From positions 558,001 through 622,000 of the forward strand of contig NZ_CP162511.1 of the NCBI RefSeq assembly GCF_040939305.1: a stretch of DNA of 64,000 nt. The letters run 5' to 3'. How positions within the stretch are numbered: position 1 is the stretch's first letter; each line of letters opens with the position of its first letter. A program made the position numbers and the translations under genes. Source of the DNA: Herbiconiux sp. A18JL235. Lineage in GTDB: Bacteria > Actinomycetota > Actinomycetes > Actinomycetales > Microbacteriaceae. Positions 40,719-49,032 of the stretch are shown here, one piece after another. The notes beneath the pieces are model-generated. The model was not told where the DNA came from, ran no database searches, and worked only from the letters and a program-made list of their open reading frames with translations.

Positions 40719-42239
40719 ATGAGCGACGAGATCTTCGACCAATCGCCCACCACGACCCTGCGAGGTGACCGTGGCGCCGCGCGCGACCGCCCCACCCGCC
40801 GCCGACGGGCAGGGCGCGTCGGCGCGTCCGCCGCCGCCCGTTCCGCCGCCGCCACCGCGACCGCAGCGGCACTCGCGCTCACGCTGGCCGCCTGCACGCC
40901 CGCCGGGTCAACCGACCCGGGGGCCGCAGCATCGGCCACCGCCGTCGCGGCGAGCGAGGTCGAACTGCCGGCAGGAGCGCTCGGCGAGCAGGCCGCGTGG
41001 GTGCTGAAGGCCATCAACGGCGACATCACCGAGAAAGACCAGCGGGCCGATGTCGAGGCCCGGTTCGCTCCTGAGGCGCTCGAGTCGATCAGCCCAGACG
41101 AGCTCGTCGCGGTGTTCGGTCAGCTCGGGGCGCAGGCCCCCTGGGTGCCGACCGCGGTCGAAGCCCTGGGGACCCAGGCCGTCATCACCATCACCCCGGC
41201 CTCCGGCGATGCCCTCGACATGCAGCTCGCGCTCGACGCCGAAGACCGCCTCGCGGGCCTGCTCTTCACCCCGGTCGCTGCCGATCGGGTGCCCGCCGCC
41301 AGCTGGCAGGAGCTCGAAGACGCCGTGGAGTCCTTCGCCGCCGACGGCCGACTCGTCGTCACCGAGGTGACCTCGCCCACCGACGAGCGGGTGGTGTCGG
41401 CGTCGGGCCTTGCCGCCGACGAGCCGATGCCCTCCGGTTCGATGTTCAAGCTCTACGTGCTCGGCGCGGTCGCCCAGACGGTCGCCGACGGCGGCATCAC
41501 CTGGGAGACGCCCCTCGCCATCACCGACGACGTGAAGAGCCTCCCCTCGGGCGAGCTGCAGAACGAGCCGTCGGGCACCGAGGTCACCGTGCGCGACGCC
41601 GCCGAGAAGATGATCGCGATCAGCGACAACACCGCGACCGATCTCCTCATCGAGGCGGTCGGCCCGGATGCGGTGCGACAGGCGTTCACCGAACTCGGCC
41701 ACCACGATCCCTCCGAGGCCGACCCGCTGCTCACCACTCGCGGTCTGTTCCAGCTCGGCTGGGGCGAGGGGGCTGCCGAGACAGCAGGGCGCGACGCCTG
41801 GAACGATGCCGACTCCTCGGAACGACAGGCACTGCTCGACTCCCTGCCCGGCGGTCTGCCCGACGTGAAGGCGTCGGCGGTCACCACGCCGGTCTGGCAG
41901 TACGGGCTCGACTGGTTCACCACCGCCGACGACCTCACCGCCGTGCACCTCGGGCTGCAGCAGCTCGCCGAGACGGAGGCCGGGGCGCCGGTGCGGGAGA
42001 TCCTCGCCGTGAACCCCGGGCTCGGGGCGGATGCGCTCGGCGACGACTGGAGCTACGTGGCCTTCAAGGGCGGCAGCTCGGTGGGGGTGCTCGCGGGCTC
42101 GTGGTACCTCGAGCGCGAAGACGGCAGGGCGTTCACGATCTCGATCCAGGGCCGCTCCGACGACCCGGCCGAGCTCGCCGACCAGGCCACCTTCTTCGGC
42201 CAGGTGCAGGACGCCGTGGCGCTCCTCGCCGCTGAGTGA
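40719..42239 (+). CDS. Beta-lactamase-like serine hydrolase lipoprotein (Cpe/LpqF type)
   Basis: A 506-residue lipoprotein. A long Arg/Ala-rich n-region precedes lipobox LTLAAC (Cys59). Residues of about 80-190 form a small cystatin/NTF2-like domain (GEQAAWVLKAINGDITEKDQRADVEARFAPE...), as in Cpe/LpqF/ORF12 proteins. The class A beta-lactamase-like domain follows: Ser241-M-F-Lys244, ISDNTATD (SDN) and AFKGGSSVG (KGG for KTG). Such proteins are esterases or wall-acting hydrolases rather than proven beta-lactamases. It is a separate unit downstream of the efflux operon. The start is chosen at MSDEIFD; a frame extension to 40686 is possible. Confidence 0.85.
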   Translation: MSDEIFDQSPTTTLRGDRGAARDRPTRRRRAGRVGASAAARSAAATATAAALALTLAACTPAGSTDPGAAASATAVAASEVELPAGALGEQAAWVLKAINGDITEKDQRADVEARFAPEALESISPDELVAVFGQLGAQAPWVPTAVEALGTQAVITITPASGDALDMQLALDAEDRLAGLLFTPVAADRVPAASWQELEDAVESFAADGRLVVTEVTSPTDERVVSASGLAADEPMPSGSMFKLYVLGAVAQTVADGGITWETPLAITDDVKSLPSGELQNEPSGTEVTVRDAAEKMIAISDNTATDLLIEAVGPDAVRQAFTELGHHDPSEADPLLTTRGLFQLGWGEGAAETAGRDAWNDADSSERQALLDSLPGGLPDVKASAVTTPVWQYGLDWFTTADDLTAVHLGLQQLAETEAGAPVREILAVNPGLGADALGDDWSYVAFKGGSSVGVLAGSWYLEREDGRAFTISIQGRSDDPAELADQATFFGQVQDAVALLAAE

Positions 42240-42337
42240 CCGCCGCGCGGCCGACGCCGGGCGGTGACCGGTGGCCTCTGGCGTCGGCCCGCGTCGCCTG
42301 GCGGGACTCCGGGCGCCGCATCCGCGACAATAGGGGC

Positions 42338-43444
42338 ATGAGCAACTCTTATGCGGCGGCCGGGGTCGACACCGAGGCGGGCGACCGCGCGGTCGAGCTG
42401 ATGAAGGCCGCGGTGCAGCGCACCCACGGCCCCGAGGTGCTGGGCGGGGTCGGCGGCTTCGCCGGACTGTTCGACGCGGCGGCGTTGAAGGGGTACGCGC
42501 ATCCGCTCCTGGCCACCTCGACCGACGGTGTCGGCACCAAGATCGCCATCGCGCAGGCGCTCGACAAGCACGACACCATCGGGCAAGACCTGGTGGGCAT
42601 GGTCGTCGACGACATCGTCGTGGTGGGCGCCCGGCCGTTGTTCATGACCGACTACATCGCCTGCGGCAAGGTCGTGCCGGAGCGCATCGCCACGATCGTC
42701 GCCGGCATCGCGAACGCCTGCGCCGAGACCGGCACGGCGCTCGTGGGCGGCGAGACGGCCGAGCATCCCGGCCTCATGGGCGAAGACGACTACGACGTGG
42801 CGGGAGCCGCGGTGGGCGTGGTCGAAGCGGATGCGCTGCTCGGCGCCGACAGGGTCGTCGACGGCGACGTCGTGCTGGCTCTGGAGTCGTCGGGACTGCA
42901 CTCGAACGGGTTCTCGCTGGTGCGGCACATCCTCGCGGGGGCCTCGCTCGGCTACGGCGACACCTCGGCAGACTTCGGCGGCGTGGTGGGCGAGGTGCTG
43001 CTCGAGCCGACCCGCCTCTACACCGGCCCGCTCGTGCGGGTGCTCGGCGACCCGGTGCTCGCGGGGGCCGTGCACGCGCTGTCGCACGTGACCGGCGGGG
43101 GCATCGCCGCCAACCTGGCGCGGGTGCTGCCGCAGGGCTCGTGGGTCGAGGTCGACCGGTCGAGCTGGTCGCCGGCGCCGGTGTTCCGCGTGCTGTCGTC
43201 GCTGGCGGGCAGCTCGCTCGAGAGCTCGGAGGGCACCTGGAACCTCGGCGTCGGGTTCTTCGCCGTGGTCTCGGCCCGCACCGCGTCGGCGGTGGCGGCG
43301 GCGATCGAGGCGGAGGGCATCCGCACCTGGCCCGTCGGCACCGTGTCGACGGCACCCCGCCCCGACGGCCTCGCGGGATTCGAGCAGGGCGCCAAGGGCG
43401 TCGACGGCGGCGCCGTGCGCCTGGTCGGCAGCTACGCCCCCTGA
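42338..43444 (+). CDS. purM: Phosphoribosylformylglycinamidine cyclo-ligase
   Basis: A 368-residue PurM, which closes the imidazole ring of AIR with ATP. YAAAGVDTEAGDRAVELMK is the N-terminal signature, followed by STDGVGTKIAIAQAL, DLVGMVVDDIVVVGARPLFMTDYIACG, GETAEHPGLM, LESSGLHSNGFSLVR and VTGGGIAANLARVLP. The ATG lies six bases after GACAAT, a near-consensus -10 without a ribosome-binding site, suggesting a leaderless message. purF lies 11 kb away on the opposite strand. The small gene at 43539 follows 94 bases later with its own promoter. Confidence 0.97.
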   Translation: MSNSYAAAGVDTEAGDRAVELMKAAVQRTHGPEVLGGVGGFAGLFDAAALKGYAHPLLATSTDGVGTKIAIAQALDKHDTIGQDLVGMVVDDIVVVGARPLFMTDYIACGKVVPERIATIVAGIANACAETGTALVGGETAEHPGLMGEDDYDVAGAAVGVVEADALLGADRVVDGDVVLALESSGLHSNGFSLVRHILAGASLGYGDTSADFGGVVGEVLLEPTRLYTGPLVRVLGDPVLAGAVHALSHVTGGGIAANLARVLPQGSWVEVDRSSWSPAPVFRVLSSLAGSSLESSEGTWNLGVGFFAVVSARTASAVAAAIEAEGIRTWPVGTVSTAPRPDGLAGFEQGAKGVDGGAVRLVGSYAP

Positions 43445-43482
43445 TCCGCGGCGGCGCGCGGCCGGCTGCACGCGGTGGGCGG

Positions 43483-43488
43483 TACGCT
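43483..43488 (+). promoter_or_regulatory. -10 box (TACGCT) for the gene at 43539
   Basis: TACGCT lies about 50 bases before the ATG at 43539, which has its own GGGAGGACGC ribosome-binding site, so this would be a normal leadered message. Confidence 0.35.
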
Positions 43489-43538
43489 GGCGGCACAGCT
43501 GAGCCCCGCGGCGCGGGGTGCCGATTCCGGGAGGACGC

Positions 43539-43877
43539 ATGGCCGCACCCGTTCCGTCGCAGCAGGCGCTCGAGGTGTTCGATCGGGTGGCCGCCGAGCT
43601 CGGCGACACCGCCATCGAGCGCGGGCGCATGATGGGTCGGCCCATCCTCAAGCTCTCGGGCACGATGTTCGCCTGCCTGAACGGTGAGCTCATCGGGCTG
43701 AAGCTCGGCGCGGGCACCCCCGAGCACTCCGGCGCCCTGGCCCTCCCCGGGGCCGAGCTCTTCGACCCCGGCGGAGCGAAACGCCCCTTCAAAGACTGGG
43801 TGAGCATCCCCGTCGACCTCGCCGACGACTGCGTCACCTTCGCGGGCTTCGCCCTCGCCCACGTCGCCGCCCACTGA
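43539..43877 (+). CDS. TfoX-N-terminal-like small protein
   Basis: A 112-residue protein. FDRVAAELGDTAIERGRMMGRPILKLSGTMFACLNGELIGLKLGAGT ... AKRPFKDWVSIP follows the plan of TfoX/Sxy N-terminal domains: a helix, then a beta sheet with the M-F-x-C core, then an F-x-x-W motif. It is about the size of stand-alone TfoX-N proteins. Those have been linked to competence in other bacteria, but the stand-alone form has no known role. GGGAGG precedes the ATG. Family call is moderate. Confidence 0.6.
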   Translation: MAAPVPSQQALEVFDRVAAELGDTAIERGRMMGRPILKLSGTMFACLNGELIGLKLGAGTPEHSGALALPGAELFDPGGAKRPFKDWVSIPVDLADDCVTFAGFALAHVAAH

Positions 43878-43945
43878 CCAGCCCCACACTCCTCGCACGA
43901 CACGACCGAATCTCGAGCCGGATGCGGCGGCACCGGGATCCGTCG

Positions 43946-43963
43946 CCCTCCCGCCTCGGAGGG
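43946..43963. terminator. Hairpin between convergent genes
   Basis: CCCTCC (43946-43951) and GGAGGG (43958-43963) form a perfect six-base stem with a six-base loop in the 147-base gap between the TfoX-like gene and the convergent glycosylase. A second weaker stem follows at 43971-43991. Confidence 0.45.
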
Positions 43964-44024
43964 AGGCTCCGTCGTTCGGCCGGAGCGACGCGGGGTGAGC
44001 CGACGCGGCGGGCGGCAGGCCGCC

Positions 44025-44975
44025 TCAGCCGCGCGTGGCCTCGTAGTGGGCGGAGCGGAGGAGCACGACGACCCAGGTGCGGTACGGGGCCCAGGCTTCG
44101 GCGAGCGAGGCGATGTGTTCGGCGGTCGGGGGAGTGTCGAGGTCGTAGGCCCACTGCACCGCCGCCGTGAGGCGGGCGGTGTGCTCGGGAACGTGGTCGG
44201 GGTCGCCGGCCCCGCGCAGCAGCACGAGCTCGGCCGAGAGCGGGCCGATGCCGGGCAGCTCCTGCAGCGCCGCCAGCGCTTCGGCTCGGGGCAGCGAGCG
44301 CAGCATCGCGCTGTCGAACCTGTTCACCCGCGCAGTCTCGGCGAGGGCCCGCAGCCTCTCCACCTTCGCGGCAGTGAGCCCGGGGAAGTACTGCAGCTCG
44401 GCCAGCTGCCGGGGAGCCGGGAACGCCCGCTGCGGCGACCCGCCCACCTGCACCTGCGTTCCGAGTTCGGTGGCGAGCCCGGCCTTGACGGCCGCGGCCT
44501 GGCCCATGCGCATCCGCTGGCCGATGATCGACCACGCCGCCGCCTCGTACCACGACCAGAAGCACACCGGCCGGAGCCCAGGAAAGGCGGACTGGAGGCG
44601 CCTGATGACCGGGTCTCGCTCGCCCACCTCGGCGTAGCCGCTGCCGTCGACGTCGAGCGACAGGATGCGCTCCACCTGCGACTTCGCCGCCGACAGCTCG
44701 GCCCGCCCCAGCGCGCGCTCGGAGAACAGCCGCCCCTTCACCGCGCCCGACTCGCTCTGCTCGACCGACACCCCCACCGTCAGCCACGAACCCTCGAGCG
44801 CGAAGGCGGCGTCGAGCACCGCGGGCGCACCCTCGGGCGCCGACGGGAAGGCGGCGGGTTCGAAGCCCTCGAGGAACCGGATGCTCGCGGCGAGCGAGTA
44901 CCCGCCCCGCGGCTCGATCGTGAACGACCCGCGGGGCTGGGCCGGGCCGCCGCCCGCGTTCGGTGCTCCGCTCAT
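44025..44975 (-). CDS. DNA-3-methyladenine glycosylase II-like protein (HhH-GPD)
   Basis: A 316-residue AlkA-type base-excision glycosylase. An N-terminal TATA-box-like domain (FTIEPRGGYSLAASIRFLEGFEP...) is followed by the helical domain CFWSWYEAAAWSIIGQRMRMGQAAAVKAGLA. The helix-hairpin-helix (LQELPGIGPLSAELVLLRGAGDPDHVPEHTARL) carries the catalytic Asp region. It removes alkylated bases from DNA. The ATG at 44975 has AGGAGGCG upstream; the longer frame to 45065 is rejected because it overlaps the divergent gene. This is a second alkylation-repair gene in the window besides tag. Confidence 0.9.
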   Translation of the reverse strand: MSGAPNAGGGPAQPRGSFTIEPRGGYSLAASIRFLEGFEPAAFPSAPEGAPAVLDAAFALEGSWLTVGVSVEQSESGAVKGRLFSERALGRAELSAAKSQVERILSLDVDGSGYAEVGERDPVIRRLQSAFPGLRPVCFWSWYEAAAWSIIGQRMRMGQAAAVKAGLATELGTQVQVGGSPQRAFPAPRQLAELQYFPGLTAAKVERLRALAETARVNRFDSAMLRSLPRAEALAALQELPGIGPLSAELVLLRGAGDPDHVPEHTARLTAAVQWAYDLDTPPTAEHIASLAEAWAPYRTWVVVLLRSAHYEATRG

Positions 44976-45037
44976 GATCGCCTCCTGCGCACATCCTGGG
45001 GTACACCACCGACATCCGCAAAGGGCGCCTGCCCGGG

Positions 45038-45043
45038 TAGCCT
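45038..45043 (+). promoter_or_regulatory. Leaderless-type -10 box (TAGCCT)
   Basis: TAGCCT ends six bases before the ATG at 45050; no Shine-Dalgarno sequence is present. Confidence 0.5.
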
Positions 45044-45049
45044 GGGACG

Positions 45050-45274
45050 ATGACCACTCCCGCACTCGCCCACCTCTCCGGCGGCCCGCTCGACGACCAG
45101 ACCATCCCGCTCGACGACGGCGCGCCCGAAGAACTGGTGCTGCCGTACAGCGAGGGCCAGCTCGTCTACCGCTTCGTCTCCGCCACCGACGGCACCGACG
45201 GCCCGGCGACGGCGAACTACCGCTTCAACGAGGTCTCCGAGATCCTCTTCGAGGGCAAGTACGACGAGCACTGA
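45050..45274 (+). CDS. Small acidic hypothetical protein, 74 residues
   Basis: Not recognised. An acidic protein (PLDDQTIPLDDGAPEELVLPYSEGQLVYRFVSATDG...) with a hydrophobic middle and C-terminal ANYRFNEVSEILFEGKYDEH. It has no membrane segment or catalytic motif. The well-placed TAGCCT box six bases before the ATG and a normal codon pattern support it as a real, leaderless gene. It is divergent from the glycosylase gene, with 74 bases between starts. Confidence 0.7.
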   Translation: MTTPALAHLSGGPLDDQTIPLDDGAPEELVLPYSEGQLVYRFVSATDGTDGPATANYRFNEVSEILFEGKYDEH

Positions 45275-45360
45275 TCGGCTGCGACGAGCACGCGACGGCG
45301 CCGGCACGGTCGGCGCCACGCGCCGAGGCTGAAGCGGCGCAGGCGCCCGCTTCGCCGTCG

Positions 45361-46167
45361 TCAGCCCTCCGTCGCGGCGTCTGCACGTCGTTCGGCGGAG
45401 AGCACCGTCGCCCTCGGCGACTCCCCGACGATCGCGCTGTACCGGCGCGCGAAGTGGGCGTAGTCGGCGTACCCGAGCTCGGCGGCGAGCGGGCTGAGCG
45501 CGGTCGACGGATGCGCGTGCAGCCGCGTCGCCGCCTCCTGCAGCCTGCGGCATTCGATGAGCCACTTCGGCGTGACGCCGATGAACTCCCGCGTGAGCCG
45601 TTCGAGCGTTCTCAGCCCCATACCCGTTCGTTCGGCGAGGTCGGCGGCACGCACGAGGTCGGGCTCCGACTCGGCAGCGTGGGCGATCCGGTTCACCAGC
45701 ACCCCGCTCTCGTCGACAGCGGCGCCGAGCGGGACGAGCCACGAGCGGAGGGCGGCGATGAGCTCGTGGCGTGATCCGCCGCGCTCGAGGAGGGCGGTGA
45801 TGCGCCCCGACGGCGCACCCCGGAACGGAACCACCCTCCCCACCAGCTCGCGCGGCGGCTCCGTCGCGAGCAGCGGCCCGGCGGCGGGCCGGAACAGCAC
45901 GCCGACGCCCCAGCCGCTGCCCTGGAGCTCGGTCACAGAGACCCTCGGGTCGGGCCCCGCCAGCACCGCGCCGTGGGCCTGCACCACGACGTTGAGGGCG
46001 GGATAACTCAGCACGCGCTGCGGCCGGGTCTCGCCGACCGGCAGGCTCCAGCGCACCACCCAGACGTGGCGGACGAGTTCACCGAGACCGGGGCCCAGCT
46101 CGAAACGGTCGAACGAGACCCCGGCATCGCCGGGGTTGAGATGCCCCTTCGAGGTCGGTTCCGACAT
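45361..46167 (-). CDS. AraC-family transcriptional regulator
   Basis: A 268-residue regulator. The N-terminal about 150 residues are a sensor domain of unclear type (LVRHVWVVRWSLPVGETRPQRVLSYPALNVVVQ...GVLFRPAAGPLL). The C-terminus has the two AraC helix-turn-helix units (RAADLAERTGMGLRTLERLTREFIGVTPKWLIECRRLQEA and LSPLAAELGYADYAHFARRYSAIVGESPR). GGAGGAG lies before the ATG. It is divergent from the VOC gene at 46265, with 97 bases between starts, and probably controls it; this is a common arrangement. Confidence 0.9.
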   Translation of the reverse strand: MSEPTSKGHLNPGDAGVSFDRFELGPGLGELVRHVWVVRWSLPVGETRPQRVLSYPALNVVVQAHGAVLAGPDPRVSVTELQGSGWGVGVLFRPAAGPLLATEPPRELVGRVVPFRGAPSGRITALLERGGSRHELIAALRSWLVPLGAAVDESGVLVNRIAHAAESEPDLVRAADLAERTGMGLRTLERLTREFIGVTPKWLIECRRLQEAATRLHAHPSTALSPLAAELGYADYAHFARRYSAIVGESPRATVLSAERRADAATEG

Positions 46168-46252
46168 CGGATGCGCCTCCTCCCCAGAGAGCGCCGAAAC
46201 GGCATCTCTCCACAGTGTCGCGAAAGTTCAAGACGGGCCCGCGCAGCCTTCC

Positions 46253-46258
46253 TACGAT
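46253..46258 (+). promoter_or_regulatory. Leaderless-type -10 box (TACGAT)
   Basis: TACGAT ends six bases before the ATG at 46265, between the divergent AraC and VOC genes. Confidence 0.5.
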
Positions 46259-46264
46259 GGCGCC

Positions 46265-46789
46265 ATGACCACTGAATCACACACCCCCGTCACGGGAGTC
46301 ACCGGCGAGCACACGACCGACGGTCTGCCCCACGGCTCCACCTCGATCACCCCGCACATCGTGGTGTCGCCTGCCGCCGACGCGCTGGAGTTCTACTCGG
46401 CGGTGTTCGGTGCCCGTCTCGTCGACGTCACACGCTTTCCGGGCGACGCCGGCACCGAACTCGTAGCGCACGCGGTGCTCGACTTCGGCACGGGCATGCT
46501 CACCCTGAGCGACCCGCTGGAGTCGTACGGGCTCGTGCTCACCGACCCCGAGCGCGGCGCCAGCTACTCGCTCGCGGTGTACGTCGAGGCCGTCGACGAG
46601 GTCACCGCTGCCGCCGAGGCGAAAGGCGCCACCGTGCGCGAGAAGCCGATGAGCTTCGTCTCGGGCGACCGGTTCGCCTCGGTGCTCGACCCGTTCGGGG
46701 TGCGCTGGTCGATCATGACGCGGGTGGAAGACATCTCGCCCGAGGAGAGCGCCCGTCGCGTCGCGGAGTGGGCGTCGACGCAGTCGTGA
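46265..46789 (+). CDS. VOC-family protein, PhnB-like
   Basis: A 174-residue protein with ITPHIVVSPAADALEFYSAVFGARLVDVTRFPGDAGTELVAHAVLDFGTGMLTLSDP and VRWSIMTRVEDISPEESARR, the layout of PhnB/YdhR-like glyoxalase-fold proteins. An N-terminal extension of about 30 residues (TESHTPVTGVTGEHTTDGLPHGS) is unstructured. The typical metal ligands of true glyoxalases are not all present, so a binding role is possible. It is divergent from the AraC regulator and followed by a GC hairpin at 46886. Confidence 0.87.
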   Translation: MTTESHTPVTGVTGEHTTDGLPHGSTSITPHIVVSPAADALEFYSAVFGARLVDVTRFPGDAGTELVAHAVLDFGTGMLTLSDPLESYGLVLTDPERGASYSLAVYVEAVDEVTAAAEAKGATVREKPMSFVSGDRFASVLDPFGVRWSIMTRVEDISPEESARRVAEWASTQS

Positions 46790-46885
46790 CCTCAGCGCGC
46801 GCCGCGGCGCCTCGAGGAGCCCCCACGGAAGACTGCCCGGGAGAGGTCACCTCGAGAGCGGGCCGCGTTCGGGTCACCGGTCGTT

Positions 46886-46903
46886 GCGCCGGGCCTCCGG
46901 CGC
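46886..46903 (+). terminator. GC-rich hairpin between the VOC and hydrolase genes
   Basis: GCGCCGG (46886-46892) pairs with CCGGCGC (46897-46903) around a four-base loop, 97 bases after the VOC stop and only 16 before the next ATG. It may be a terminator or part of the next gene's leader. No T-run. Confidence 0.35.
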
Positions 46904-46918
46904 GGGCAGAGTGAACAC

Positions 46919-47758
46919 ATGTCGAGGCTTGACGACGTGATCGAGGCCCTCCGCGACCCACGGGCACCCCTGCTGTCCGTCGCGTACGACACCGGGCCGG
47001 GCGCGAGCTCGACCCCGGGCCGCGCACCCGTGGTCGTGATGATCCATGGCATCGCCTCGTCGTCGGCGACGTTCCACTACCTCGAGCCGCTCGTCTCGAA
47101 GACCCATCGGGTGATCGCCATCGATCTGCTCGGCTTCGGGGGTTCGCCCCGCCCCGAGCACGCCGAGTACACTCTCGACGAGCATGTGGCGGCCCTCGCC
47201 CACACGATCCGGTCGCTGCACCTCGAACATCCCTTCGTGCTGGTCGGCCACTCGCTCGGCACCCTCATCGCGAGCCGCTACGCCGCCACCCACGAATCCC
47301 ACATCGACAAGCTCGTGCTGGTCAGCCCGCCGGTCTACCTCTCGCCGAACGAGATCGGCGACCCCCGGGTGCGGCAGCGGGTGAGCGGCTACCTGCAGGC
47401 GTATCAGTTCTTCCGGCAGAACAAGGACTTCACGATCGCCCACGCGGCCATCGTCTCGAGGCTGCTTCCGGTCGAGCACGTGATGGAGATCACGGAGGAG
47501 AACTGGGACGCCTTCGTCAAGTCGCTCGAGCACTGCATCGAGTCGCAGACGGTGATCAGCGATCTCGCGCAGGTCGATCGCCCGGTCGAGGTCGTCTACG
47601 GCCGCCTCGACGAGTTCCTCGTGCCCGGCAACCTCGCCATCATCGAGAAGATGCGCAACGTCACGACCCACGTCGTCAACGTGAGCGACCACATGATCCG
47701 CCCGCGGATGGCCCGCGTCGTCGCCGCCGCGATCGAGTCGCCGGCTGCCGCCACCTGA
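46919..47758 (+). CDS. Alpha/beta hydrolase
   Basis: A 279-residue hydrolase-fold protein with the full triad. MIHGIASSSATFHYLEPLVSKTHRVIAIDLLGFGGS gives the oxyanion strand and the G-x-S dipeptide region; LVGHSLGTLIASRYA holds the nucleophile Ser; YGRLDEFLVP the Asp; NVSDHMIRPRMA the His. The size and layout fit the epoxide hydrolase/haloalkane dehalogenase/ester hydrolase group. No neighbour fixes the substrate. The ATG at 46919 has no strong ribosome-binding site. Confidence 0.88.
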   Translation: MSRLDDVIEALRDPRAPLLSVAYDTGPGASSTPGRAPVVVMIHGIASSSATFHYLEPLVSKTHRVIAIDLLGFGGSPRPEHAEYTLDEHVAALAHTIRSLHLEHPFVLVGHSLGTLIASRYAATHESHIDKLVLVSPPVYLSPNEIGDPRVRQRVSGYLQAYQFFRQNKDFTIAHAAIVSRLLPVEHVMEITEENWDAFVKSLEHCIESQTVISDLAQVDRPVEVVYGRLDEFLVPGNLAIIEKMRNVTTHVVNVSDHMIRPRMARVVAAAIESPAAAT

Positions 47759-47810
47759 AGAAGAGCGCCGAGCTATTTGTGCTCACTGGCAACAAATTAG
47801 GGTGAAAAGG

Positions 47811-47873
47811 TTGACCGAGCGCCGATGAGTATCTACCGTGGTGTCGAAGCGCTTCCGCGAAGCGCTTCGACAC
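47811..47873 (+). promoter_or_regulatory. Promoter and double LacI operator of the regulator gene
   Basis: TTGACC (47811-47816) and TACCGT (47834-47839) are 17 bases apart. Two bases later begins a perfect 33-bp inverted repeat: GTGTCGAAGCGCTTC (47841-47855), CGC, and its reverse complement (47859-47873). Each half contains the self-complementary core GAAGCGCTTC, so two LacI dimers could bind side by side. The position, right at the predicted start of transcription, fits autorepression by the gene at 47904. Confidence 0.75.
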
Positions 47874-47903
47874 TGCTGGCAGAGACGACAGGGAGGGCGC
47901 GAG

Positions 47904-48911
47904 ATGGCATCGATCCAAGACGTCGCCCGCGCGGCCGGTGTATCGATCTCGACGGTCTCGTACGCCTTGAGCGGCAAGCGCACCATCGCCGCAGCCACCC
48001 GCGACCGCATCGACGCCGCCGTCGCCGAGCTCGGCTACCGACCGAACGCCGGGGCGCGGATGCTCGCCGGCAGCCGCACGAACCTGCTCGCCCTGAGCGC
48101 CCCTTTGCACGCCGACACCTACGCTCCGGCTCATATGACCTTCGTGCTCGCGATCGCCGAAGCCGCCCGCGAGTTCGACTACGACACCGTTCTGCTCGTG
48201 CAGGACGAGGCGGTGAACGGCCTGCGCCGCATGGTCTCCTCGAAGCTCGTCGACGGCATCGTGCTGCTCGACGTCGACCGCGACGACACCCGGGTGCCGC
48301 TCGTGCGCGAGCTCGACATCCCGGTCACCCTCGTCGGCATTCCGGGCGACACCTCAGGCCTCACCTGCGTCGACCTCGACTTCGAGTCGGCCGCCCGCCT
48401 GTCGGTGGAGCGGCTGGTGAGCCAGGGCCACCGCCAGATCGGCCTGATCGGCCACCCCTCCGAGCTCTACGAGCGCGGCTCGAACTTCCCGATCCGCTTC
48501 CGTGACGCCTTCGCCGCGGCCGCCGTCGAGTTCGGTGTCGACACCCTGTTCGTGATGCCCGAGCAAGACCCGGCGAGCGTGAGATCGGCTCTCACCGAGC
48601 TCTGCGCATCCCTCCCCGATCTCACGGCCCTCGTGCTCAACTGCAACGAGCCCGTGCACACCATGCTCCTCGAGCTGCTCCGCAAGGAGGGCCGGAGCGT
48701 TCCGGGCGATCTGTCGATCGTCTCGGCCTGCTCCAGCTTCCCGACCGATCAGCTCGATCCCCCGCTCGACGTCATCCCTCTTCCCGCCCTGGTCACCGGG
48801 CGCCGAGGGGTCGAGCTCACCATGAGCCAGCTCAGCGGGTCGACCGACCCGGTCGTCGAACTGGTTCCGCCCACGTACATCGCCAAAGGGTCGACCGCCA
48901 CAGTCACCTGA
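47904..48911 (+). CDS. LacI-family transcriptional regulator of the glycan locus
   Basis: A 335-residue repressor. The DNA-binding part is ASIQDVARAAGVSISTVSYALSGKRTIAAATRDRIDAAVAELGYRPNAGARMLAG, with the hinge typical of sugar repressors, followed by a ligand-binding core (LVDGIVLLDVDRDDTRVPLVRELDIPVTLVG...). GGGAGG lies seven bases before the ATG at 47904; the longer frame to 47838 would run through the operator. A matching operator core lies in its own promoter and ahead of the importer gene at 49033, so it most likely represses both until an oligosaccharide or its product binds. Confidence 0.94.
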   Translation: MASIQDVARAAGVSISTVSYALSGKRTIAAATRDRIDAAVAELGYRPNAGARMLAGSRTNLLALSAPLHADTYAPAHMTFVLAIAEAAREFDYDTVLLVQDEAVNGLRRMVSSKLVDGIVLLDVDRDDTRVPLVRELDIPVTLVGIPGDTSGLTCVDLDFESAARLSVERLVSQGHRQIGLIGHPSELYERGSNFPIRFRDAFAAAAVEFGVDTLFVMPEQDPASVRSALTELCASLPDLTALVLNCNEPVHTMLLELLRKEGRSVPGDLSIVSACSSFPTDQLDPPLDVIPLPALVTGRRGVELTMSQLSGSTDPVVELVPPTYIAKGSTATVT

Positions 48912-48949
48912 CCCCGCAGGCGTTGTCCCGCGAGTGTCGTCGCACACGA

Positions 48950-48963
48950 TCGAAGCGCTTCGA
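48950..48963. promoter_or_regulatory. LacI-type operator ahead of the importer operon
   Basis: The 14-bp perfect palindrome TCGAAGCGCTTCGA shares its core with the repeat at 47841-47873 and lies 70 bases before the binding-protein gene. TTGTCC at 48923 is a possible -35; the -10 is poorly matched. Confidence 0.7.
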
Positions 48964-49032
48964 CAATCCGGACCCCACCACCGCACCACACCCAGAACAC
49001 CGAGCATCCTGCTCACTACAAGGAGGTAGACA

